From Leucobacter sp. CX169 (GTDB lineage: Bacteria > Actinomycetota > Actinomycetes > Actinomycetales > Microbacteriaceae): a stretch of DNA of 64,000 bases. The DNA lies in the NCBI RefSeq assembly GCF_017161405.1, contig NZ_CP071051.1:1-64000 (forward strand). The letters run 5' to 3'. The notes beneath the pieces are model-generated. The model did no database searches, was not told the DNA's origin, and saw only the letters and a list, made by a program, of their open reading frames with translations. The position numbers and the translations under genes are program-made. Shown in pieces: positions 17,906-27,340 of the stretch (the stretch's first letter is position 1; every line of letters starts with the position of its first letter).

Positions 17906-19621
17906 TTAGGGAGTAATTACCGGCGCGAGCGGCGCCTTGACCGTGATGGTCGCGGCCGCAGAGGCCGGCGAGACGCGGGTCACGTTGCTGCCCGTGCAGG
18001 TGAACGTGTACGTGACCGTGATGATTCCGTCGGGGTCGCCGACGGCGATCGTGTTCGCGTTGATGTTGGCGGTCGAGCCCGACACACTTGCCAGCGAGCC
18101 GTCGCCCGTCACGGACACCTCGTAGCCCTGGAACGTGAGCCCCGCGGGGCAGGTGCTCGGCGCCAGGTTCATGGCGAACGGCTGGCCCGAGTTCACCTCG
18201 GTCGGGCCGCTTGCGGCGGCAGGAGCGGCAGGCTGGCCAAAAGCGATGTTGTACGTCAGCGTGATCGGCTGGTCGAACGCGACCTTCTTGCCGGTCGGCG
18301 TCACCGCGGTCACCAGTCCGACGGCGTCGTCCGCCGCGGGTGCACCCTCGGCGCGACGCACATCGGTGAAGCCCATGCCCGTCAGGATCCCGGTGGCCTC
18401 ATCGATGTTCTTTCCGACGAGGTCCGCGGCCGAAACCTCGGCACCGGTCTCGGCCGGCGGCTTGGTCGTGGTCGGCGGCTTGGTCGTGGAAGTCGTGGGC
18501 GTGGGCTTCGGCTCGTCGTTGTTGCCGTTCATCATGGCAAAGACGGTGCCGGCGCCGACGATCACGAGGATCGCGATCAGCGTGATCAGCGGCCACGTCC
18601 ACGGGCTGCGCTTCTTCTTGCCCGGCTCCACCTCGTCGCCGAGGTCGGCCAAGTGCGGCTCGTCCTGGCCGGCGATGACGGAGGTCCGCGGGATCGCCGT
18701 CGTCGCAGCGTCGTTCAGGGTGGTCTGCGGCAGCATGGTCGTTGCCGCGTCGGGCACGACGGTACCGAGGACCTGCGGCACGTAGGCGCCCGCGGTGCGG
18801 ACGTCGCCGCGATGCAGCGCCGCTGCGGCCTGCGCGAGCTTCGCGGCGGTCGCCGGGCGCTCGTTCGCGTCCTTGGCGAGGCACGCGTACACCAGGAACC
18901 GCACGGGCTCGGGAATGCTGTCGGGCAGATCCGGCGGGGTGTCGTTGATCTGTGCCATGGCGATCGCGACCTGTGACTCGCCCGTGAAGGGGCGGCGGCC
19001 GGCAAGGCACTCGTACGCGACGACGCCCAACGAGTAGATGTCGGTGGACGGCGTCGCCGTGTGACCGCTGGCCTGCTCGGGCGCGAGGTACTGCACCGTA
19101 CCCATGACCTGGCCGGTGGCGGTGAGCGGGACCTGGTCGGCGATACGGGCGATGCCGAAGTCGGTGATCTTCACCCGACCCTCGGGCGTGATGAGCAGAT
19201 TGCCGGGCTTGATGTCGCGGTGGACGAGGCCGGCGTCGTGCGCGGCTTGCAGCGCGGTCGCGGTCTGGGCGACGATGCCGAGGACGCGGTCGGGCGGCAG
19301 GATGTTTTCGCGGTCGATGATGGTCGAGAGGGGCTCGCCGGGGACGAGCTCCATCACGATGTACGCGGAGCCCTGCTCCTCGCCGTAATCGAAGACGTTG
19401 GCGATGCCCTCGTGGTTGACGAGCGCGGCGTGACGGGCCTCGGCGCGGAAGCGCTCGAGGAAGCCCGGGTCACCCATGTACTCGTCCTTGAGGATCTTGA
19501 TAGCGACGGTACGCCCAATGACGCTGTCTGTCGCCTTCCAGACCTCGCCCATGCCGCCCACGGCAATCCGTGAACTCAGCTCGTACCGTCCGCCGAACGT
19601 GACTCCTGCCGTAGGTCTCAT
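17906..19621 (-). CDS. pknA: Serine/threonine protein kinase PknA with extended extracellular part
   Basis: 571 residues. Kinase domain 1-270: glycine loop IAVGGMGEVW, Lys42, HRDIKPGN (Asp136), DFGIA, GTVQYLAPEQ. A linker and one membrane helix (about 338-362) follow. Outside there is a Pro/Thr-rich spacer, one PASTA-like unit (about 395-460) and a further Ala/Ser/Thr-rich beta-type domain with two Cys to the end. Mycobacterial PknA has little outside the membrane, so this extracytoplasmic part is unusual. The ATG overlaps the pbpA stop by 4 bp. Confidence 0.92.
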   Translation of the reverse strand: MRPTAGVTFGGRYELSSRIAVGGMGEVWKATDSVIGRTVAIKILKDEYMGDPGFLERFRAEARHAALVNHEGIANVFDYGEEQGSAYIVMELVPGEPLSTIIDRENILPPDRVLGIVAQTATALQAAHDAGLVHRDIKPGNLLITPEGRVKITDFGIARIADQVPLTATGQVMGTVQYLAPEQASGHTATPSTDIYSLGVVAYECLAGRRPFTGESQVAIAMAQINDTPPDLPDSIPEPVRFLVYACLAKDANERPATAAKLAQAAAALHRGDVRTAGAYVPQVLGTVVPDAATTMLPQTTLNDAATTAIPRTSVIAGQDEPHLADLGDEVEPGKKKRSPWTWPLITLIAILVIVGAGTVFAMMNGNNDEPKPTPTTSTTKPPTTTKPPAETGAEVSAADLVGKNIDEATGILTGMGFTDVRRAEGAPAADDAVGLVTAVTPTGKKVAFDQPITLTYNIAFGQPAAPAAASGPTEVNSGQPFAMNLAPSTCPAGLTFQGYEVSVTGDGSLASVSGSTANINANTIAVGDPDGIITVTYTFTCTGSNVTRVSPASAAATITVKAPLAPVITP

Positions 19622-21099
19622 TGGCCTAGCACCGCTTCCATGACTCGTTTTCCGATAGCTGTCGGCAGCTCGTATGAGCTCGCCAAGTAGTTGTGCGCCT
19701 CGCCGCCGCCGTTTGCCACGACGACCGCGATCGCAATCTGGGGATCTTCCACCGGCGCGAACCCGGTGTACCAGAGGGTGAAGGGCAGATCAGACCCGTC
19801 CGCGGCTGTGCCGTTCTCGGCGGTGCCGGTCTTGCCGGCAACGCGAACCCCGTCGATGCCGGCCGGGACGCCGGTGCCGCTCGGGTCTGAAACTACCTTC
19901 TCCATCATGCCGGTCATTGTCTGAGCGGTTTCTTCGGAGATGGGGTTTCCGAGCACCTCTGGCGTGAACTCGCGCTCGACACTGAGGTTCGGCGCGATGA
20001 TCTGATTGACCAGCTGCGGCTTCATCAGCTCGCCGCCGTTCGCGATGCCCGCAGCCACCATGGCCATCTGCAGGGGCGTCGCGCGCACATCGAGCTGGCC
20101 AATGGACGACAGTGCGACCTGTGCCTGGTCGAGGGGCGCCGGCGCGACGCTGGGCGAGACCTTGAGGGGGATCTGCAAGTCCTGCTCGAACCCGAACGCA
20201 CGCGCCATCTTCGGCACCTCGTCGCGGGGCATCTCCATCGCGAGCTCCGCGATGGGGATGTTGCAGGACTGGATGATCGCGGTCTCGAGCGTGGCCTTGT
20301 CGCCGGGTCCACACACGGTCCGAGAGGCGTTCTGCATGATCGCGCTCGACTGGGGCAGCTGCAGCTGAGCCGGGTTATCGAAGGTCGAGGCCGGGGTCGC
20401 GGCGCCGCTCTCGATCGCGGCCGCGGCCACGAGGAGCTTGTAGGTCGAGCCCGGGTGGTACAGATCGCCCCCGATGGCCCGGTTGACGAGCGGCTGGGCA
20501 GGATCCTGCTCGAGCAGCCCGTAGTTCTCGATGATCTGCGCGTCGTTGTTCGACGAGAGCAGCGACGGATCAAAGCTCGGGGTCGAGACCATCGCGAGGA
20601 CCTTGCCGGTCTTCGGATCGAGGGCAACGACGGCGCCCTCGAGGCCCGCCATGGCCTCATACGCGGCCTGCTGCGCGGCGGGGTTCAGAGTGAGCTCGAC
20701 CGAGCTGCCCTGGGGGTCCTCGCCGGTGAGAATGCGCATGATCCGGGTGAAGAACTGCGCGTTGCCGATGCCCGAGAGCTCCTGGTTCAGCGCGCCCTCG
20801 ATGCCGGTCATGCCCTGGTTGCGTGAGTAATAGCCGGTGACGGGCGCATACATCGCGCCGCCCGGGTAGGTGCGCGTGAACTGGTACGTGTCGCCGGTCG
20901 GTTCGGACACGGCGACGGGATTGCCGTCCACCAGAATGGTGCCGCGCTCGATGTTGAAGCTGTTCTTGGCGGTGCGCTGGTTGAGCGGGTTCGCACGTAG
21001 CTCGTCGGCCTGCACGACCTGAATCATGGTCGTCGAGAAGCAGAGCACAATGAACATGAGGAAAATGACGCGAGTGACGCGCTTCAGTTGCTTATTCAT
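19618..21099 (-). CDS. pbpA: Penicillin-binding protein (class B transpeptidase)
   Basis: 493-residue membrane-anchored peptidoglycan transpeptidase. The N-terminal anchor is at about 8-30, the dimerisation region follows, then the active-site motifs S-x-x-K in GSTYKLL, S-C-N in QSCNIP and KTG in AGKTGTAE. It pairs with the RodA/FtsW-type glycosyltransferase encoded just upstream, whose stop it overlaps. Both are regulated in this family by the kinases and phosphatase of the same operon. Confidence 0.95.
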   Translation of the reverse strand: MNKQLKRVTRVIFLMFIVLCFSTTMIQVVQADELRANPLNQRTAKNSFNIERGTILVDGNPVAVSEPTGDTYQFTRTYPGGAMYAPVTGYYSRNQGMTGIEGALNQELSGIGNAQFFTRIMRILTGEDPQGSSVELTLNPAAQQAAYEAMAGLEGAVVALDPKTGKVLAMVSTPSFDPSLLSSNNDAQIIENYGLLEQDPAQPLVNRAIGGDLYHPGSTYKLLVAAAAIESGAATPASTFDNPAQLQLPQSSAIMQNASRTVCGPGDKATLETAIIQSCNIPIAELAMEMPRDEVPKMARAFGFEQDLQIPLKVSPSVAPAPLDQAQVALSSIGQLDVRATPLQMAMVAAGIANGGELMKPQLVNQIIAPNLSVEREFTPEVLGNPISEETAQTMTGMMEKVVSDPSGTGVPAGIDGVRVAGKTGTAENGTAADGSDLPFTLWYTGFAPVEDPQIAIAVVVANGGGEAHNYLASSYELPTAIGKRVMEAVLGQ

Positions 21100-22499
21100 G
21101 CGCGAATCACCAGCTTCGGTCGGTTGCGGACGGCGTTGGACAGGCGCAGGAGGAGCGCCGCGATGATCCAGTTCGAGATCAGCGAGGAGCCGCCCGCCGC
21201 GAGGAACGGGGCGGTGAGGCCGGTCAGCGGGATGACGCGCGTGACGCCGCCGATGACGATGAAGACCTGCAGCGCCACCGTGAACGCGAGGCCGGCTGCG
21301 AGCAGCTTGCCGAAGTCATCCTGACCGGCGAAGCCGATGCGCAGGCCGCGCCCGACGAAGAGGAGGTACGCCGCGAGAATCACGAAGAGGCCGATGAGCC
21401 CGAGTTCTTCGCCGAGGCTCGGGATGATGTAGTCGCTTTGCGAGAGGGGGGTGTCGTCGGGGAAGCCCTGGCCGAGCCCGGTGCCGCTCATGCCGCCGTT
21501 TGCGAGGCCGAAGAGGCCCTGCACGAGCTGATAGCTCGCGCCCTGCGCGTCGTGGAACGGGTCGAGCCAGTTCGTGAAGCGGCGGTTCACGTAGTCGAGC
21601 GTCTGGCTGGCGATGAGGCCGCCGGCGACGAAGAGGCCGCCGCCCAGGACGACCCAGCCGGTGCGGCCGGTCGCGATGTAGAGCATCGACAGGAAGAGGC
21701 CGAAGTAGAGCAGCGAGGTGCCGAGGTCGCGCTGGAACACGAGCACGCTCATCGCGGCCAGCCAGAACACGAGCAGCGGGCCGAGGTCGCGGGCGCGCGG
21801 GAAGGTGATCCCCGCGAACTTCTTGCCCACCATCGAGAGGGCGTCGCGGTTGCGCACGAGGTAACCGGCGAAGAAGATCGCGAGCAGGATCTTGGCGATC
21901 TCGCCGGGCTGGAACGAGAAGGGGCCGATCGAGATCCAGACGCGGGCGCCGAACTCCTCGCGGCCGATCCCGGGCAGCATCGGCAGCAACAGCAGGATCA
22001 CCGCGACGAGGCCGGTGAGGTAGGTGTAGCGAAAGAGCACCAGGTGGTTCTTGATGATCAGGAGGACGGCGGCGGCCGCGACGACGGCGACGATGGTCCA
22101 GACGATCTGCCGAACGCTCGTCGCCTCCCAGCCGGTGAGCCCTACGGCGAGGTCGATGCGGTAGATCTGCGCGATGCCGATGCCGTTGAGGAAGGTGGCG
22201 ATCGGGATGATCAGCGGGTCGGCGTCGGGGGCGACCACGCGCACGACGACGTGGAGGCCAATGATCGCGACGACGAGACCGATGCCGAGGCCGAGCAGCG
22301 TGGTCGAGACGTGACCGAGCACGGTGAGGTCGACAATGATGACGGCGCCAATGCCGACCGCGAGGGCGAAGATGATGAGCGCGAGCTCGAGGCGGCGCAG
22401 GATGCGGGGTGCACGGATCGCGGTGATGCGCTGCAGCACGGTCTCGCCGGTGCGCGCCTTTTCGTAGCCCGCCTCAGCGTTTTTCGGCTCACTCGTCAT
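21096..22499 (-). CDS. rodA: RodA/FtsW family peptidoglycan glycosyltransferase
   Basis: 467-residue SEDS protein with about 10-12 membrane segments. It polymerises lipid II together with the class B PBP encoded next. Family marks are QPGEIAKI, the WLDPFHDAQGASYQLVQ loop with the catalytic Asp region, and SLGEELG. Start ATG 22499 overlaps the pstP end by 11 bp; its stop overlaps the pbpA start. The name rodA follows its operon position; ftsW is the alternative family name. Confidence 0.94.
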   Translation of the reverse strand: MTSEPKNAEAGYEKARTGETVLQRITAIRAPRILRRLELALIIFALAVGIGAVIIVDLTVLGHVSTTLLGLGIGLVVAIIGLHVVVRVVAPDADPLIIPIATFLNGIGIAQIYRIDLAVGLTGWEATSVRQIVWTIVAVVAAAAVLLIIKNHLVLFRYTYLTGLVAVILLLLPMLPGIGREEFGARVWISIGPFSFQPGEIAKILLAIFFAGYLVRNRDALSMVGKKFAGITFPRARDLGPLLVFWLAAMSVLVFQRDLGTSLLYFGLFLSMLYIATGRTGWVVLGGGLFVAGGLIASQTLDYVNRRFTNWLDPFHDAQGASYQLVQGLFGLANGGMSGTGLGQGFPDDTPLSQSDYIIPSLGEELGLIGLFVILAAYLLFVGRGLRIGFAGQDDFGKLLAAGLAFTVALQVFIVIGGVTRVIPLTGLTAPFLAAGGSSLISNWIIAALLLRLSNAVRNRPKLVIRA

Positions 22500-23736
22500 C
22501 CGCGTTCACCCCCAGCCGCAGCACGATGTCACGAGCCTCGTCGAGGGAGGACGCGTTGAGCGTGCGCTCGACCTGGCGCTGCTCGTAGCCGCCGAGGGAA
22601 TCGACCGGGATGCCGGTGTCTTCCGCCTCGGAGTTCAGCGAAAGGCCACCGATGTTCTGCTGCACGCCGCGGTAGATAATGACGGTTTCGCCGTCAGTGC
22701 CGACGAAGTAGCGGGTCTGGGTCCACTGGTACCCGAGCAGCACGCCGCCAGCCAGGGCGGCGATGGCGAGGCCGAGCCCGACGAGCCACATCGCCCGGCG
22801 ACGGCGATTGCGCCGCTTTGTCTCGGCGATGAGCTCGTCGAGATACTCGTCGACGCGGGGCTCAAAGTGGCTCTCGGCGACCGGCTGCGTGCGGCGGCCA
22901 GACCGGCGCCAGCCCGGCAGGCGAATCGCGGTGGTCTGCCGGCGCTCAGCGTGGGCGATGGGGGCCGCGGCCGAGCCCGCGAAACGGGGGCCGAGGTCTT
23001 GCTGCGGCTGCGCCGAAGCCTCAATGAGGACGACCGTGACGTTGTCGGGGGCACCGTGCGAGAGGCTCTTGTCGATGAGGGCGTCGACGGCGCCCTGCAG
23101 GTTCGCGCGACGGCGGAGGATGAGCTCCATCTCGTCGTCCTCGACGTAGCCGCAGAGGCCGTCCGAGCAGAGCAGCCAGACGTCGCCGGGGCGGGTATCG
23201 AGCACCATCGTGTCGATCTCGGGGGAGGAATCGACGTCGCCGAGCACGCGCATGAGGACGGAGCGGCGCGGGTGCGTCTTCGCCTCTTCCTCGGTGATGC
23301 GCCCGCTGTCGACGAGGCGTTGCACGAAGGTGTGATCCTTGGTGATCTGCTTCAGCTCGCCGCCACGCAGCAGGTACAGGCGGGAGTCGCCGATGTGAGC
23401 GACCGCGAGCTGGTTGTCGAGGGTCACAATGCCGGTGAATGTCGTGCCGAGCCCCGAGAGCTCGGGCCGGTCGTACACGGTCTCGGAGAGCTTGCGGTTT
23501 GCGGCGAGCAGTCGGGTGCGCAACGTGTCGGTCGCGGACTTCGGGTCAGGGAACTCGAGCCCATCAACCTCGGCGAGCGCCTGGGTGGTCAGCGCGGAGG
23601 CGACATCGCCGCCCGCGTGACCGCCCATGCCATCGGCAACGAGGAAGAGCCGGGAGCCGGCGAACGCCGAGTCCTGGTTGTTCGATCGCACCATCCCGAC
23701 GTGGGATCCGATGGCGGTTGCGTACGAGATCGTCAC
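22489..23736 (-). CDS. pstP: PP2C-type Ser/Thr phosphatase PstP
   Basis: 415-residue membrane phosphatase that reverses PknA/PknB phosphorylation. The catalytic domain (1-240) has metal-binding Asp in LVADGMGGHAGGD, the HIGDSRLYLL block, LLCSDGLCGYV and GAPDNVTVV. A linker and a membrane helix (about 318-340) precede a short extracellular domain. Start is GTG, 2 bp after the fhaB stop. Confidence 0.95.
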   Translation of the reverse strand: MTISYATAIGSHVGMVRSNNQDSAFAGSRLFLVADGMGGHAGGDVASALTTQALAEVDGLEFPDPKSATDTLRTRLLAANRKLSETVYDRPELSGLGTTFTGIVTLDNQLAVAHIGDSRLYLLRGGELKQITKDHTFVQRLVDSGRITEEEAKTHPRRSVLMRVLGDVDSSPEIDTMVLDTRPGDVWLLCSDGLCGYVEDDEMELILRRRANLQGAVDALIDKSLSHGAPDNVTVVLIEASAQPQQDLGPRFAGSAAAPIAHAERRQTTAIRLPGWRRSGRRTQPVAESHFEPRVDEYLDELIAETKRRNRRRRAMWLVGLGLAIAALAGGVLLGYQWTQTRYFVGTDGETVIIYRGVQQNIGGLSLNSEAEDTGIPVDSLGGYEQRQVERTLNASSLDEARDIVLRLGVNADDE

Positions 23737-23738
23737 GC

Positions 23739-24281
23739 CTACGGCCTCAGCTCAAAGGTCGTCGTCCCGATAGTCACCGGGACGAACGTCGCGAGCCGAA
23801 TCGGGTCGTCCATTCGCACGCCGTCAACGCGGGTGCCGTTGGTCGAGTCGAGATCTGTCAGGGTCCATCCGGCGCTATCGCGGGTGAGCCGTGCGTGATA
23901 CGTCGAGGTGTACTCGTCGACGATGACGAGGGTGGAGTCTGGGGAGCGGCCGATCGTGATGAGGTCCTCGTCGAGGGGGAGCGAGGTGCCCGCCGCGACG
24001 CCCGAGGTGATCATGAGGGTGCGCGCGGGGCCGGAGGATCCTGCTGAGGGCATTGCACCCGCGCCCGGAGTGATGACCCCTGCAACCGGTGCGGCCTGCA
24101 GTGCGGCCGCCTTCGGTGCCGACGGCGGCGTGCTTGCCGGAGGGTTCGGGCCTTCGCCGCGGAGCCTGCGGGCCGGGGCCCCGAACAGGTCGCTGCGGAG
24201 CGCATAGACAATGGCGAAGATGAACAGCCACAGCGTGACCAGGAAGCCCAGTCGCAGGATGAGTAGGGTCAGTTCGCTCAC
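23739..24281 (-). CDS. fhaB: FHA-domain membrane protein FhaB (FipA)
   Basis: 180 residues. An N-terminal membrane helix (about 5-28) is followed by a Pro/Ala-rich linker and a C-terminal FHA domain (about 85-180) with the phosphothreonine-binding pattern TIGRSPDS, STYHARL and LDSTNGTRVDG. Binds phosphorylated partners of the kinases and links them to division and cell-wall machinery. The GTG start overlaps the fhaA stop. Confidence 0.92.
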   Translation of the reverse strand: MSELTLLILRLGFLVTLWLFIFAIVYALRSDLFGAPARRLRGEGPNPPASTPPSAPKAAALQAAPVAGVITPGAGAMPSAGSSGPARTLMITSGVAAGTSLPLDEDLITIGRSPDSTLVIVDEYTSTYHARLTRDSAGWTLTDLDSTNGTRVDGVRMDDPIRLATFVPVTIGTTTFELRP

Positions 24282-25033
24282 AGGCCCCTCCAGAAATCTT
24301 CGTCGATCTTCGCCTCAGCACCCGGCAGCTGCGCCGTGGGAGGTGCTGTTGGCCGCTGCCGCTGCGGAGCGCGCTGGGGAACCAGCTTGAACCGCAGCGT
24401 GCTTTGGCCGATGGTGATCACGATATCGGGGGTGAGGGCGGCCTCGCGGAATCGCTGGCCGTTGATCTTCGAGCCGTTCGTCGAGCCGAGGTCGCGGGCA
24501 ATGCCGTGAGCGCCGTCCCAGATAATCTCGAGGTGCTTGCGCGAGGCACCGGTGTCGCCGATGCGAATATCGGCGTCGCTACCGCGTCCGATGGTGGTGG
24601 TGCCGCGACGCAGTTCGTGCCGCTTGCCGTCGACATCGAGCACCGCGGTCCAGGCGACGGTGCCCTCGACGCTGGTCGCGTCGATCTCGAGCACGCCCTT
24701 GGCGAGGGCAGGATCGGGGCGCAGCTCGACGTCGGCGTCGCCGATGAGCTGGTACCCCTGGCGGGCCGCGTGTTTGCGCACGACCGCGATGAGCTCTTCC
24801 TCGAGCGGAGTGCCCATGCCCGACAGCCGCGTGGCGTCGTCGGGGGAGAGGCGGACGAGGAAGCGGTTCGGGGCCAGCACGCGGTCGCGGTCGACGATCA
24901 CCGAGCCGATCTCGAGCTCGCGCTTGAGCGCGGCAGCGATCTCCACCGGTTGCACGCCGGAGCGAAAGGTGCGAGCGAAGGCACCGTTGACGGCGCGTTC
25001 AAGCCCGCGCTCAACGCTGTCTAGGATTCCCAC
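24278..25033 (-). CDS. fhaA: FHA-domain protein FhaA with DUF3662 domain
   Basis: 251 residues starting GILDSVERGLERAVNG. The N-terminal DUF3662 domain is at 1-120 and the C-terminal FHA domain at about 150-235 has TIGRGSDADI, GASRKHLEI and LGSTNGSKINGQ. In mycobacteria FhaA binds phosphorylated MviN and regulates lipid II transport. GTG 25033 is chosen because AGGAG lies 7 bp upstream; a start 79 codons earlier gives a Pro/Arg-rich extension not seen in the family. First gene of the operon; its promoter must lie in 25034-25285. Confidence 0.9.
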   Translation of the reverse strand: MGILDSVERGLERAVNGAFARTFRSGVQPVEIAAALKRELEIGSVIVDRDRVLAPNRFLVRLSPDDATRLSGMGTPLEEELIAVVRKHAARQGYQLIGDADVELRPDPALAKGVLEIDATSVEGTVAWTAVLDVDGKRHELRRGTTTIGRGSDADIRIGDTGASRKHLEIIWDGAHGIARDLGSTNGSKINGQRFREAALTPDIVITIGQSTLRFKLVPQRAPQRQRPTAPPTAQLPGAEAKIDEDFWRGL

Positions 25034-25285
25034 TGTCTGCTCCTCTGGTCGCGCCGGTGGCGTCTCCGTCGTGCTGCGCTTACTCGTCGCGGATGCGGCA
25101 AACAAGATCGCAGTTTGAGTATGAATGCTACTGGGCCGCGGGGGCGGTCGGCTGAACCCTCGCTGCTTTTCGGCGGATTCGCGGGGGATACGCGCCGGGG
25201 GTGCATGCTCACTTTGGTGTCGCGGGGGTTTCGCTGATACGCTCATCTGGTTGTCGAAGTGGGAAACCATCGAGAGAGCAAACTC

Positions 25286-25369
25286 GCGCGAGTGGCGGAA
25301 TTGGCAGACGCGCTGGCTTCAGGTGCCAGTGCCCGCAAGGGCGTGGGGGTTCAAGTCCCCCTTCGCGCA
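25286..25369 (+). tRNA. tRNA-Leu (CAG)
   Basis: 84-nt class II tRNA. The acceptor GCGCGAG pairs with TTCGCGC, with one G-T. Anticodon CAG at 25320-25322 lies in loop TTCAGGT on stem TGGC/GCCA. There is a variable arm and T arm GGGGGTTCAAGTCCCCC; the discriminator is A. The accessory island begins immediately downstream, so it is a candidate integration site. Confidence 0.96.
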
Positions 25370-25376
25370 CGAGGGC

Positions 25377-25412
25377 GGTTTCATGAAATTGTTTGGCTAG
25401 GTTTCATGAAAT
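25377..25412. repeat. Two direct repeats holding the palindrome TTTCATGAAA
   Basis: GGTTTCATGAAAT occurs at 25377-25389 and again at 25400-25412 (23-bp period), between tRNA-Leu and its terminator. Each contains the perfect 10-bp palindrome TTTCATGAAA. Could be a recombinase or repressor site; no direct support. Confidence 0.6.
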
Positions 25413-25420
25413 AGCTAAAA

Positions 25421-25453
25421 GGTTCGGATCAGATCATTGATCCGGACCTTTTT
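25421..25453 (+). terminator. Terminator downstream of tRNA-Leu
   Basis: GGTTCGGATCA (25421-25431) pairs with TGATCCGGACC (25438-25448), one G-T pair, 6-nt loop, followed by TTTTT. Confidence 0.88.
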
Positions 25454-25528
25454 CGTTTCCTGGGAGGCGTTGGTGGTTGGCTGAGGCCCGTTGGAGTCGT
25501 CAGCCGTCAGTTTCTGGCGGCACGCAAC

Positions 25529-25562
25529 AACGACAAATAACCCTTTCGGGCTATTCGTCGTT
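25529..25562. terminator. Hairpin downstream of the minus-strand transposase
   Basis: AACGACAAATAACCC and GGGCTATTCGTCGTT form a 15-bp stem with two imperfect pairs and a TTTC loop. It lies 30 bp beyond the transposase stop and probably terminates that operon, or marks the element end. Confidence 0.6.
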
Positions 25563-25591
25563 TGAGATATTCAGTTCAGGGGCGGGGAGGG

Positions 25592-27340
25592 TTACTCCCC
25601 GGTGTCATCTGGTGGCATCACCGCTTCGTTGGTGCTGGTCGGCGTTGCCGCATGGGTGAGTCGTTGACCGGTGCTGTCGCGTCGTTTGCGTGCTCGCTTC
25701 TTTGGCTCGCCGTTGGCGTCGGTGGTGTGGAGCTTGGTGATGCCGACAATGATGCGGCGAATGTTGGAAGACACGGTTGCCATGATTGCTGCGAGGTAGT
25801 TGTAGGCGAAGCCTCGGCCGGTGCGAGCTTTTGGGTCGCCGAGGTTCTCGGTGCGGTGGTCCTTGAGGAGCCGGTTGCTCATCTCGACCTGGTTGCGCTG
25901 CCCATAGCGGGCACGCCATTCTTTCGACTTCCATGGGTATTTCTGGAGCTGCTTGATGACCTGTTCATCGAGGCCGATGGTCACGCTGCCGGTGGGATTG
26001 TCTTGGGTCGCTCGTCCAGTGACGGGGTCGAACGCGAAATAGCTGCGCGGGTTGGGGTAGTCGAAGCGTTGGTAACCGTCAGCACCGATGCGTCCCTTCG
26101 CCTTGAGGCGATAGGGGGCGCGGGCTTCATGGATCGCATCGCGTTCTGCTTCAGTAAACGGCACACCAGTAGCGGGGTTCTCCTTCCCTTGGGCGTGCCA
26201 GCGGGAGATCATGATGTAGTTCTCGGGCATGCGGTTCACGTACGGGACGCCATCGACGATGATGATGGGCTTCCCTGGCACGGAGCCTTGGTTGCCGAGT
26301 TCGTTGCTCTTGTAGTCGTAAACCGTCTCGAACCGATGGTGGCGAACTGTTTCCTGGAACTGGTGGGGCCTGAGTCCGTTGAAGGCTCGGTCGACGACCA
26401 CGAGGCCTCGTTTGTCGGTGAACGCGGCATGCTGCTCGATCGTTCCACGCGGGCCATTCTTGATTTCACCCGGACGGTGAAACGAGAGCCCTGTGATGAG
26501 CGGGAACGCGAACGCGCCGTCCTTGGTGTCGATCAGTACGGTGGTGTCTGCTTCATATCCAGGAATTGACTTTGAAACGTTCTCGCTGCCGTCGTGGTCA
26601 CCTTTTCGCGTGTACCAACCACACTGGTAGTCACCGTTGAGCATGTCCCGTTTCGGGAGGTGGGCTCGCTCCTTCAAGGCTTTCTTGGAGTAGTCGTTGG
26701 GGTTGTTGAACCCGAGGACTCGCATGAAGGTGGAGTCGAGGGCTACATCCCCACGGTATTCCGAGAGGTATTTCTTGGGCAGCATCTCCACGCTGGCGCG
26801 AACGAGCAGCGCGCTCAGCTCGTGTGCACGATGTTCGCGATCGAGGTCGTACTTGTTGCGGGCCTTCTCGTTTTCGGCGCCGGTGAGGCGGGTGCCCAGG
26901 TGCCCGGTCTGATGCCAGGGATCGATGTGTCCGAGGACGCGCTGCATGGTGCGCCAGGCCCGGTGATACCAATCGTCGACATCACCCTGGCTTCGATCGA
27001 ACCCGAGGCGTTCAGCCTGCTCGGCACTGAGGCGATGGGTGATCGTTCGCGCGAGCTCCTGATAGCTGTACCCGAGACCCCAGTAGCTGTTGAGTAGGAA
27101 CGCCATCAGTACTGTTCGATAGGACAATTGGGCTTTGCGGCCGGCAGAGCCAGCAGCATCTGCGGTTCGCCATTCATCGAGGCGCTCGAGTGCGCCTGAG
27201 GAATCAATGACGCGCAAGAACCGGCCAAAGAGAGCGTTCGGCATGTTGCCCTTGATCGTCATCGCAGCGTCGAGCTCAGTCTGGCCGAGCTCGAATACTT
27301 CCCGCAGGGCATCGTCCACGGTGGTCGTTGAGCGCCCCAT
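25592..27340 (-). CDS. DDE-type transposase-like protein
   Basis: 582 residues. The central part has the spacing of a DDE transposase: first Asp in YRGDVALDSTFMRV, second in GLVVVDRAFNGL, and a Glu in RNQVEMSNRLLKDH followed by a conserved NYLAAIMATVSSNIRRI helix. The N-terminal 130 residues are helical and may bind ends. I cannot assign a known IS family; IS4/IS1182-like is the nearest impression. ATG 27340 overlaps the stop of the upstream recombinase gene (ATGA) and is preceded by GGGGAGGCAAT, so the two are translationally coupled. Confidence 0.75.
   Translation of the reverse strand: MGRSTTTVDDALREVFELGQTELDAAMTIKGNMPNALFGRFLRVIDSSGALERLDEWRTADAAGSAGRKAQLSYRTVLMAFLLNSYWGLGYSYQELARTITHRLSAEQAERLGFDRSQGDVDDWYHRAWRTMQRVLGHIDPWHQTGHLGTRLTGAENEKARNKYDLDREHRAHELSALLVRASVEMLPKKYLSEYRGDVALDSTFMRVLGFNNPNDYSKKALKERAHLPKRDMLNGDYQCGWYTRKGDHDGSENVSKSIPGYEADTTVLIDTKDGAFAFPLITGLSFHRPGEIKNGPRGTIEQHAAFTDKRGLVVVDRAFNGLRPHQFQETVRHHRFETVYDYKSNELGNQGSVPGKPIIIVDGVPYVNRMPENYIMISRWHAQGKENPATGVPFTEAERDAIHEARAPYRLKAKGRIGADGYQRFDYPNPRSYFAFDPVTGRATQDNPTGSVTIGLDEQVIKQLQKYPWKSKEWRARYGQRNQVEMSNRLLKDHRTENLGDPKARTGRGFAYNYLAAIMATVSSNIRRIIVGITKLHTTDANGEPKKRARKRRDSTGQRLTHAATPTSTNEAVMPPDDTGE

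Noticed and set aside
21438-22559. Long open frame antisense to rodA (about 370 codons)
   Set aside because: Composition is a mirror of the membrane-protein gene on the other strand (Glu/Asp/Arg repeats), and rodA is unmistakable.
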